Part shown: positions 26,501-38,326 of the stretch, in pieces
How positions within the stretch are numbered: position 1 is the stretch's first letter
Layout of the letters: each line of letters begins with the position of its first letter
Assembly: GCA_037954235.1 (NCBI GenBank)
Contig: JBBMOA010000013.1
Coordinates: 23,183,692 to 23,247,691 of the forward strand
From: Aulostomus chinensis
Taxonomy: Eukaryota > Chordata > Actinopteri > Syngnathiformes > Aulostomidae
Reading direction: 5' to 3'
Length of the DNA stretch: 64,000 nucleotides
The notes under the pieces: model-generated
Told to the model about the DNA's origin: nothing
Database searches by the model: none
Seen by the model: only the letters and a program-made list of their open reading frames with translations
Program-made: the position numbers and the translations under genes

Positions 26501-29500
26501 ATGACTCACAGGTCTTCATCAGGCTCACGCACTGAAGCAGGAGAAGTAGAGCTTACATGACCCTGATGAAGACCCATGCGGGCGCTGTTTATAGATACAC
26601 ACACGCACACACACACACACACCCCCTACGGCGTGCCTGTTTCAAAAGAGGCTTTATATTCTTGATTGAGGCCACCTTTCAGCCATAAACACAAGCACAA
26701 TACAAAAGATGTCTATCATAAAGCACCAGCATGAGATATCAGCAGAGGGACGCAGCAGAGGGACGCAGCCGTGTGACGACTTCATGCCTCACTCATCCAA
26801 AACCAACAGCAATACTTCAAGTGTCGATGACTGCAGGCCGAAGCTCAATTTAACTCTTAACTGAGCTAAATTTTAAGAAGCACTCCAAAGAGGAGAGAAT
26901 CACAAGAGCGACACAGCCACCTTTGAGTGGAGAGTGATGACTGGTTGGTCGTGTCAGATTGGACAATGTTCTTTTTTGGATAAATCACTGCAGGCCATGT
27001 CAAAATGTCTGCTCATAATGATGCCATAGAGGAATAATTTGTCTGTAAATGAGATTCTTCAATTCCTCCCACTGATGGAATTCATCTTTTTTTTCAGCTT
27101 GATAACCAAAAACCTCATTTCAACCTAATGCTAGTTTGAAATATGGAAGTTGATAAAAAAAAAAAAGTATGGAGCACTGAAGTGGCCATAAAAGGAGAAA
27201 GGGAAAAAAACAGTTTTCAATGGATATAAATAGAGAGAGAGAGAAAGACAGAAAGAAGGAAAAAAATAAGATATTTTTGAGGCCTTAAGATATAAGTTGT
27301 TCAACTTAGTTCCATCTTGAGACTTTACTACAATGAAGAAACAAGTTATAGCTTTTGCCCATTAAATAACTATATATAATAATATCTTGTGGCCTCAACA
27401 AAGATATTTATTATTTTTCGATCAATGCCCACATTTTTATTTTGTTCTGAGCCCAAGTCATCCACCACCAAACTGATGCTCTCTGCATGCCTGTAAAAGC
27501 ATGAAACCACCTATAATCACTTATGAATGCAGTGATTGGATGAGATCTACGAAATGAATGGTTACATGTGATAAAAAAAAAAAAACCCAAAACAAAACAA
27601 ACCTGTTGTATTATTGAAAATACCACCAACCAAAACAAAACAAACATTCAAGCTAACCAACCCTGAAATTCAGTCACACACTCCCATCTGACTGTGTGAG
27701 ACTATGGATTCTGCTGAGGTCCAACAATGTAACCTTGATATTTTCAGGATAAAAGCGGCACAAATTGTTTCGGACAACTGGAACAACAATTGTGAGCTGG
27801 AGTGGATTTAATGTCAAAACAAGGGCCTGGCAAACTGACAATGCACACCACCCTGAGGCCTGCTGCTGCTTCTAATGGCCGTAATATTACTGCCGGCACA
27901 GTTAGAACATAGCACCGAATTCACAAGATTATAGTGTGCAACCTGCTGGAACTGTTCCCCAGCAGTAACTCAGTAGTCTATGTATATTTGACAGATTTAT
28001 TACGTATGCTTCACTTTATGTCTCTGCACCAGCGCGACAAAGACAAACTCTTGTCCATGTACGGTACTTGGCGATAAAAGTGATTGTGATTGATGATGGA
28101 GCAAGAAACTAATTTAGTTTAATGAATTAGTGCCATGTGATGTTCATCAAAAGCCGTCATGAGCAACAAAAGATTCCTAAAATAGCTGTGGTATCATCAT
28201 GAGCCCTGCAACCCGGTGACTTAACATGCTGATTTTTATTGTCATTACAGCCCTCATCTATTATCTGGAGGTGGAATGACGAACCATATTTCATCTCAAT
28301 TTAAGTACTTATTGCGGTGATTTAGGGTAAAGACCACCTGCCTGTAACCCCGAAGAGGCCACCTACTTCTACACTACATGCACACACACCCACACCCACA
28401 TGCCTGTAGAGGGTTTCTTACCGTTCTGAATGTCCAATATGTGATGTTTATCTAACATCCATCCTCCCATGTTGGAAGCATCCAGTTCATAGCCTTGCAG
28501 TACCGCCGTCCTCTTCTCCCAGTGCACCACATCAAGGCAGGACTCGTATTCATATCCCACTGACACTGAGAATAATGATGACAGGTGCCTATGGTGAGCG
28601 ACCTTCTTTCTTGGTATTTTCTTTTTTTGCTGCAATGAGGCTTTTAGTCTATAAGACATTCAGCACGCGTCTGGGTTGTTTTGTAGTTGCTGGTTCTGCT
28701 TTCTCTTCAACTGTATAATTTTCTCCAGCTGGGATGATTTAAAGGCCCGTGGAGTTCATGAATCTAACCTGCACGGTTTGTATTTTACGCACTTTTCTCT
28801 CGTTTGTCTGTTTTATCTTTTGTAAATGCAAATAAAACACAAAATAGCGTGTAAAGTGGCATGAATTATTTAAACAATAAAGGCTCCGATGTAGCACATT
28901 ATGTGATAAGTCTTGAGTGAATCCTGTTGATTGTCAAGGCTGGGAGGTTTTTTTTGTCCTCCTCTGCAATACATTAACGGTAATGCTCCAACATCTGTCC
29001 CTCTAAATAAAAACAAATGTAGTGTGTAACTACTTGTAGCTCTGCAAATCAATAGGAACAGACGTGCAGCTTATTTCAGGGTATGACTATAAGACAATGA
29101 TGAGGGATCCACGTGGTTAAAATAATTGATATTCTGTCATGTATGATTTAATCAAATAATTGTTATTAGGCAATTATTACAGGCATTATTTGAGGCAGCT
29201 CACTGCTGCTGAAATACCACACGCGCACCGCAAAGAAGTCGACAAAAGTGGGAGTTAGAGGTGCAGCACTGAGGGAGTTCAAAATTTCATGCAACTTGCT
29301 AAATCTATAAAGCACATAATAAGAAAAGTCTCTACCTTAAAAAAAAAAAAAATCAATCTTCAAATGTACAACGAAGGTTCATCGCCTGAAGGTAGCGGGA
29401 GTATCTGACAGCAAACCTACGCTCACATCTTCGGATGCAACTTCACAGATGGTAACTCACCCACAGCTTCTGCCAGGCCAAAGACCTTCTGATTGTAGGC

Positions 29501-31707
29501 GTCTGTTTTATCCCAGATGAAGGTGTAGGAGAGGTCGGGGAAGGCAGGGAAAGATTTCTGCAACTGTCGGCCCATGACGGCCACCATCAGGTGCACTTTC
29601 ATTAGGCCAAAGGGGACGCGGTCCTGGGTCAGAAGCACCTTGAGGATGGGCTTGTAGCCAGCTGCCCTGGAGCTCAGGTAGACTAGGTTGAGGTCGCTAC
29701 CCGGTATGGCCACTTGTTCATGAAGGACCTGTGATTTTAATTAGAATCAAAAGCACGGTAGATGTGCAGTATCGACTTAAAAGGCACAGCGGGAGATTTC
29801 TGGTGTTTAAAATGCTATACATTGCACCCCATGGCCACGATTACTAACAACAGCAAACATCTGTGAAGTATTTCTTTAATGCTGCCAATTATAGTATATA
29901 ATTCATGTTATTTATCTAATGCAGTAGATAATATTATAATTCATTGCAATTCCTACACTGACATTCCCAGTGGGCATTGTTTTCAGAGTAATTTAGATCT
30001 AACATCTAATTTATTTTCAGGGTCACACACAAACACACATACATTAATAGATATTGCGTTATCCACGCACAATAAACATTATGACTTTTCGTTGGGCATG
30101 TTCAAAATAAATTATTTACACTAAAGAACAGACTATATGCAAATTGAACGAACTCCACAGGCAATAAAGTAATCCTCATGTTTTTGAGTAAGTAAAAAAA
30201 AAAAAATCCACGCGCTTGCCCAGGTTTTTTTTTTTACTCCCTTTAAAATATAAAACACATTTATTTTTCTTATCGATTTAAATAGCAAACATAGCAGAGT
30301 TTCCTTTTTTTTGGGGGGGTGGGGGGGGTTGCATTAAGAGATTTTGGACCCAGATTCAGGGGATTTTGAACCCCAAATTGGGGCAGCCGGATACAAAGTA
30401 AATCCGGAGTCATGTGTAACCTCCATGTAATGTGCCCTCGGAATTTATCAGTGTTGCTCTGAGACAATTTATGGCTTAGTATTTTGGGAGGCTGCTCAAT
30501 TCAATCAAAGCTCAAAGGCAGACTGAAAGGCAAATCTGAATGTTTAAAATTTGGAAGAGAAGCTGCAGTAAAAGAAAGATAACAGCATTTGTCATGACTG
30601 CATGCTTCGTGTATTTTCACCACCAAAACGTTAGGATCAAATTATTGCTGACATTCAAAACAATCAGATGTGAACAACCCCCGCCCCCCCAAAAAAACCA
30701 CAAAAAGGCACCATGCATGCTGCTACATCATCATGGTCAGCACTGGTCTCACCTGTGTCTCAGGGATGATAGGACTGTCCTCTGGAGATGTCTTGTACAG
30801 GGTGGAGAGAGGTGTGGCCAGGATAAGGGGGTTGGGCCTTATCAGACCAGTCAGGTAGCAGCTGGGGATGTTGTTCTCTTCCCGCTTCATCACCACTGTG
30901 TCCATCACGTGGAAAATATTCCAGGGCAGCCACACGGTCCGGTGCAGCGTGGGGAACGGGGCGCGTTCGTAACTCAGCGTCAGAGAAGCACCGCCGTTGG
31001 CCAGGAGGTCAAACCTTCACGTGTCAAAATGGAAGAGCATCATCATCATCGTTATCATCTATAAATAGAATATTTTCATTTTGCCTTGGTCAGGCTGCTA
31101 AATCCTCCCACTCCACCTCATCCGAAATTGTGACATAACACTTCTCAGTCAAAATACCAAGAAAACCATCATTCAAGAGCCCTGCTGGGGGCTAACGATT
31201 GCTCTGGATTGGGCAGGCCAGTGACTTCCTCGGCAACTCTGACATCATCGATTAGTCAATAAGTGGGGGAGAGACATTATGGTGAAGCGCTCTGAGTTCC
31301 TTTCAGGTAGAAAAGCTTTATATATAAGTGCAGTCCTTCAAGACAGAGCCAAATAATATTTTTCAATGGAAGAGAAAACTTCTCCCTCCTTAATTTATTC
31401 TCCACAGAGCAGCTTCCATATATTATCATTCGCTGAATATAATTCATTACATTTGTTTAACCAGGCATGGTGTCAGAAGACACTCTATGGCTGATTTTGG
31501 TTTGGAGAGTTTTCTCTGGTGAACTGGTTTTAATTAGTATGACATTACAGAGGGAAAAGTTACTGGTTTGGAAATGAAGGACGAGTCTTTGAAGTACTGC
31601 TCTCTATGGCGAGCTCCACTACCCAGGGGTGGGGAGAGCATCTGGGTGGTGACATTGCATGCACTAAGACACACTCCCTCACAGATTTGAATACTGATGC
31701 ACGTTTA

Positions 31708-31767
<60 letters not shown>

Positions 31768-34700
31768 TCACACGCCAACCGCCAAGCTGTGCAGCTGACC
31801 TAAAACAGCTTCCTTCTTGAGCTCTCCACTTTGGGCAGAGGGAAGCTCACAGCTGCAAGAGGCCAGGCTTTGATGCAACCCCCCCCCCCCCCCCCCAACT
31901 CCTTAACAGACAGAGCGGATCTGTTGGCTAACCAAGTGTGATTATCCACGACCATTTATCACGCTCCTTGTCAGAAGAGTTACAGGGCGGAATATCTGAA
32001 GACATCAGCTAATCCTCAGATATCTGGGGACTCAAGGATTTTTGCTTCATAACAACAGCTGCACAATTCTCTACCACTCATAAGCTCTTTATTCCACACT
32101 GGCAACACATAAACACAACCTCTATCTGATGAATTTGAATGAAGGACCGGATCGCCATCACCCATCTGCAAAATAAAGCTCCTACCTGAGGTGAACCCCT
32201 TCTGTAAAATATGAGACATACATTTGTCTTGTGTGTGTTTGCACACCCATTATTAAGTACCCATCTGCAGTAATAGCAGGAGAAGGTCAGACAGTAATCC
32301 CATGTTTTACTACACTGCGGGCAGATTGATTCTACCCTTGCTGATTCAATGCATTTTAAACAGCCTAGTTCAAAATGGCCTCCACCACTGTGACATTTGC
32401 ATGAGGGATTGTTCTCGGGCATGATGGGTTGCAGAGTCGGTTTGTTTGATTTTGAGCGATTTTTGGTTAACAGCCAGGATGAATGTCCCACTGATGGAAA
32501 AATCTTTGAGCTTTTTTTCTTCCATACTTGTTTTTAGGACACAAAACAAATTAAAGAGTCGTGATGGCAAAGGTTGAATCTGAGGGCAGAGTGCACTTGT
32601 TTTTGTTTGGGTGTGGTGGTAAATGCAGATGTGTCCTTGTGTATATCTGCATGCTGATGCACACGTGCAAACATAGGCTCGCTTACATGCCGTCCTGTCG
32701 TGTGATGGTGTAGCCGAACTCCGGGTAGTGCAGAAATGACACATTGACTCCGATCAGCGGCGTCCCGTCTCCCGTGAGGACCTGACCCCTGATGACTGAT
32801 GCCAGGCTGTGTGGGTAAACAAACAAAGCCAGTTGGTGTCAACAAGCAACCATGGCATCAACCCTGCTAAAACCTGTCATTCCTCCCCTAGTGGCACGAG
32901 CAGCAAGGCACGATTTCCCGGCCGCTAGCCACACGCCAGTGGTTGTTTTCCATGCACGTCACCCTAACAAAGCACCTGTCTGTCCCAGTTTCTTCCTTCG
33001 AAAAGTTCGTAATGAAGTGTGAAGAGACAAGTTAAGATTTTGCAGCATCTTGCACATGTATTGCAACATTTTTATTCCACAAGAAAAAAAGAAATGGTTG
33101 CATTTTTTTTTCTATTAAAATATTATTATGTCGAGACAACATGCAGCATACTCTGTAGCTCTTTAGGGCAACTCAATTTGCGAGGCCGGCCCCAAAAAAA
33201 CAGGCTGCATCAAAGCTAAAAGTGGAAAACACACAGCAAATTATCTGGCTAACAAGATTCACGGTTAAATTATGAGTCTGAGAGTCAACTCGGTAAATGA
33301 AGTGTACAATCTACTCTGCAGTGGGCATATCAAATGAGATTCACGAGTCAAATATTGTCATTTTGACCTTGCAAAATTACAAGTTTCCCTTAAATTGTAT
33401 TTCCAAGAGGCTGTGATCCAAGTGTGATTATTATTGCAAGTACAGTACTTTTGCTTCCCAAAAAAAGGCTTTTGTCAGAGTCTTGTGCTCACTCGTGCGA
33501 TAAATATCTGACTTGTGATGAAAGACAATACATCAACATGAATTGTGTTAAAATGAGCTCTTCAGCTCTCTGTTACAGATATCCTCTTCATGTGAGGAGT
33601 TGCAAAAGCTCGGTGGCTGACGTGTCAAGAGGCACTTTAAAGGAAGTCGGAACAACAAAATGCGGCGCTTGAGGCAAACTGTCATAGAGAGAAACAATAT
33701 GAAAAAGAGTCTGACAAATGACGGGCAATGCAACAACAGAAAAAAAAATCAAGTGGCTAAGAAGGTTAAGCCCTAAATAGTTGAAGATGTAAAGAGGAAA
33801 TGCAAATATACAAATAAATAAAATGAAGTCAAAATGTGAGTGTTGTTTTGAAGTCTACAAAGGAAAAAATATGTCCCTTTTAAAAATGTAGGAGAGGTTT
33901 CCTGAACAAAAATCCTTTTTTTTTTATTTTTATGTACATGTACATTCATTTCATATTTGGTGGCTTAAGGGCATCCCTATAGTAGCTATTCTAGCAAGGG
34001 AGTGCATTACTCATTCCCCATCCAGATTTACCCTGCCGGCAAATGGATTTGCTTACTTCTGGTCAAGGCCTGCTTTCAGCTAAAAAGCTGTATTTTCTGT
34101 GACATATTGCTTCATAAATCCTAGACATTGGAGATTCATACATGGTTAAAGTCTCTGATATCCTCTGTGACTATTGAATATGACTGCAGGGCCCGCAGGC
34201 AACATTTCCTTCTAGTTGCTACTTCTCACTGCTATATTATTGAGTGTCAAGTCATTTTTAAGTCAGTCTTTTTTTTTGAAGGTAAGAAGAGAGACAATGC
34301 GATATTCCTGCAATGATAATTATTCCTTTCTTCTTGACCAGAGAGCTCTTCCAGAGATTTTTCAAAGAACTCCCTGCATCCCGCACTGGTCAGCTAAATA
34401 TGCCTTTTTGCCACTTTATCTCTGGGTCATTACGTAAATGAGATAGGGATGATCCACAGCTTTAGCTTCTCTTATTTCCCTCCCGCCACAGCTCATATTC
34501 TGTCCTTTATTTACTGGCTCAAGGAACAAGGCCACTTAAGAGCTCCGACGGAGGTTCACTCTTACTTTTTACATGTCTCTATTAATCTTTTGAGAGGAAG
34601 ACAGATGATACAAGAGCTGAAACCCCGAACAAACGCCAAGTCACACCGCATTGCTGACATCCCAGAAATTAATCCTATAATTCATTCATTCTTATCTGTC

Positions 34701-36305
34701 ACTGTCTTACCGACTGCAGGAAAAACACTACCTGGGCAGCCGGTGTGTGATGTGACACTGCTGGGGGGGGCTACCCAAACCACAACATGTGTTTTATTCT
34801 GTGTGTGATACTGGGGACGGATTTACGGCGGAGCTCTGAAAACTGATTGCGTGCTGAAATCTGCTGCCTTTCTTCTTGTCTTACACGACAGGTTCTTTAA
34901 AAAAAAGAAATAAATAGGAGAGAAATAACCTCTAACTGTTTCCTTATTCTGTAGCTTTAGATGTCAGATACTCAGACAAACACTCTTGATCCATTGTTCT
35001 AGTGCCTCAAAGATTTATTCACTGCCAGTAGAACCAAACAAATTCAACCGTTATGATTGGAGTCTCTATATTCCTCATGACTGCCCTGTGCTGATAAGAT
35101 ACAGTAAAAAAAAAACTGGTCAATTTCAGCGATACACATGTTTGCTGAGCTCCTACAATAAACTGTGGTGGTTTTGACAATAAAACTAACTTCTACAAGG
35201 AAGGAAAAAAAAAAAGAACTAATGAATATTTTGAGCATGAGAGCTAATGCCTCTGCCAGACATGAAACCGACAGTAAGCTGAAGACAATGAGGATAAGGA
35301 TTACTGAGACCCCGACTGGGGGGTATTGCCTCATTCTATATTTTCAGCAAAGCATGCTATTTACATAAGGATTACTTTAAACTATTGGAGGAAATATTCC
35401 CATAGCCTTCTGCACACAGTTGGAAATCATTTTTCCTCTCCATCAGTCACAAATGTGATGGTGAACAGATGTGGAATGTTTGGTTGAGCAAAAAAAAACA
35501 AACCAAAAAACAAAAAACTTAGTCCTGAACTCTGATGCGGCCTAACAGCCACCGAGTCGTTACAAACATTAAATCAATGACTTTGACCTTCGAAAAAAAC
35601 TCCAAACTTGACACCTTAATTAATGCAGCAAGCTGAGAAAAAGAAAAAAATTAGTAATGATGTCAAGTATCACAATAAAACAAAGCAAAGCTCCATTCAG
35701 GTCCGATGCTTTGGACCACAATAAAACTCTCTGTGTTCTAGGGAGTTCTAAGGGGAAAAGAAAAACAAACCTCTTAATTAAACTAATTGAGAAATTTGAG
35801 GGGGATGATGTAAACACGCCTAGAAATCTAAGCCCACGCCAGCAGCTCTGTGAGGCTTTAACTAGACCCAGCGGTGCTTTGAACGGAACGTTAATGACAG
35901 TATGATAACATGCTCACAATGATAACCACTTTCATCATAGCGTGTTAATTGTCATGCTAACAGTCCAGAGGAAGCTGATGGGAAAGTCATTAGGTTCAAG
36001 TTATCATTTAGCAATTTGGAAAGCAAACTCTGGATCATCAGTTATTACAACTCTTCTTGTGGGATGATACCAAAGTTTATTGCAATCAGGCCAATGATGA
36101 TTCAATGAGTTAATGAAGGTCTGGTGTAATTGCTTTCAGTTGAATAACTGATCCATTTGAACAAAAAACCCTCATAGTGACACTGAAGAAAACTCAAGAG
36201 AATCACCAACTCGCTTAGTCAGACAACGTCCACCTTGGAAAGATGGTTTTGTGTGTGTTGGGATGCAAGTGAAAGTCTGACTGAGATGACATCTGTAACA
36301 AGTGC

Positions 36306-36356
<51 letters not shown>

Positions 36357-38294
36357 ACAAGTGAGCAGGCGGGCGGGCAGGGAGGCGGATCAAATCAAAC
36401 AGCAGACTTTGCAACAGGAGGCCGCTCTTCAATTCCTGCTTGCAACCAACACTGTTTTTATGCAGATTGCTGTTATTACACCCAAGTTTGCAATGTTGTC
36501 TACAGTCTCCCTTGAACACAGGTTTTTACATTTAAATCTGAGACTTATTGTCGCCATGGCAACATGTAATATTACCTTAAGTAAAAACTTGAACCCAAGA
36601 TACAACACTTGGTTTCTTTTATTTTTATCGTTCTCTTTTTTTTTAATCTCTAAACCTAAATGCACTTGAATCACAGTTCGAACATCATAAAACGTTTAGT
36701 ACTGAGGACTGGCGTCTTTTAATTTGGAAGGTAGCATCTTTCCAGAATGGATATAACCCAGGTACCTTATTTTGATGATTAAACTGACAATTGAGGTTTC
36801 AGGCCCCTGACGAAGTGCTCATATTTGATGAGTTATGAGTGAGAATGTTTCCAGTCGTAGCATTCATCCTCTACAGATTATTAAACTATTTCCATCCAAT
36901 GTTTGGACCAAAATGGACGACGGATGAATTCTGCGTCACACACTTCAAAACAGCTTCTCATTAGTGAAAAAGCTTAATAAATACAGACTTTTGCCATATA
37001 AGAATAAAATCTATCAAATCCTGTATCACAGCAGAGACAGAGTATTAACATACAAAAATGCATGTAATCTCATTTGATGTTCCAGTAAAGCGGTATGGAC
37101 TTGTCCTAGACAGAACCGACACTATAGCTCACATATAAGACAGGTGTGCAGGCCTCAGATATTCAAATACGCGGTGTGATGGGCAGCTCACCGATGATTA
37201 AAGAACCGGATAGCAAATATGCATTAATGTGCAGAGAAAATGGCCTCTTCAATGAAATGTTTGCCGTGCTTCTTCTTTTCTAATTCAGGAAGCTGCGCGT
37301 CCCTGTAATCTTAGTGAATGAAATTGAATCCTGGTGATTTTAAAGTCAGCAGTCAGACTGCTTTTAGCAAGGAACAAGTTCACTCCTCAGCTATTAATCC
37401 TCGCAGGTAAAAATAAATGCTTGTGACAGCGACACTACTGTAAACACACTTGTCACAGTAACTGAGAAGACAAATAGATGTGAGATTCTTTGACGTTGTG
37501 GAGTGGCTGCACAAACACAGCTGTCTCTTCCGACTGGTAATGAGACAGCAAACAGCTAACGTGATCCAAATTATTAAAGGGCTGTCAGTAATTCATTAAG
37601 CCGCTTACCTGCTGTTGAACGGGTTATCCCAAGGAATCACATGGCTGCCGCTGGGTCCAATCAGGAAACTGACATGATCATAAAAACCCTTAGACATGGG
37701 CTGGGAACCCGACCCTTGGCCCTGACCCGCGATGGCAGCGGGGTCAGGCGAGCCACGACAGTAGGTCTGACCCTGGCAGGAGATTTGAGTGCAGCAGTCT
37801 GGGTCTACGCAGTCAACCAGCCCATCTGGAAAACAGGAGCAACAGAATAAGGACAGGGAGAGGACGCTTCGTTGACCTTGATGAAATAGGTTTTGACAAA
37901 AGAAACGTGGGAGCGTCTCCATTACTGCGCCGAGCTCTATTGCACACAGATGACTTCTAATCTGAACTCAAGTTCATTAAATAAACAGCAGAGACCCTGA
38001 GCTAACATCAAAGTATGAACTATTTAAAAGTATGTCACCTAATATGAACCTCAAAAGTTCTGAGCATGTTTGGAAAACCCAGCTGGTAGAATGTTAAAAT
38101 ACAGTTTAAAATACTCCTTATAACAGCTATCTTGAATATTTTAAAGCATGATGTTTAACAGCCTGCTTTGCTACAACATTTGCATATTCTTTCCAATGAT
38201 GTTTTATGTATGATTGATTTGTTTTGTTTGTTTGTAATGTCACAGAGGAGCCACATCAAAGCCCAAAAATCTGTCTGGCGCAATAAGACACACA

Positions 38295-38326
<32 letters not shown>

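Larger units (their letters stand above)
18022..28421 (-). other. Intron between exons 14 and 15 (largest)
   Basis: 10.4 kb, phase 1. It has collected most of the repeats in the window: a hAT-like element (21191-21663), a long (CA)n (23485-23549), a possible piggyBac-like element (23624-24285), a G-rich transcript tract (24883-24909), an inverted repeat (26511-26574) and a retroposon-type tail (28020-28100). No coding exon recognised. Confidence 0.85.
31015..32686 (-). other. Intron between exons 11 and 12
   Basis: 1.7 kb, phase 2. Contains a long (CA)n (31709-31763) and a C-run (31879-31896). The frames reading through these repeats are artefacts. Confidence 0.85.

Noticed and set aside
30540..31064. 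174-codon plus-strand frame
   Set aside because: Overlaps minus-strand exon 12, has no domain resemblance and includes a poly-C stretch; judged a chance frame.
31606..31803. Plus and minus frames full of Thr-His or Cys-Val repeats
   Set aside because: They are readings of the (CA)n microsatellite, as are those at 23343-23549 and 36172-36519.
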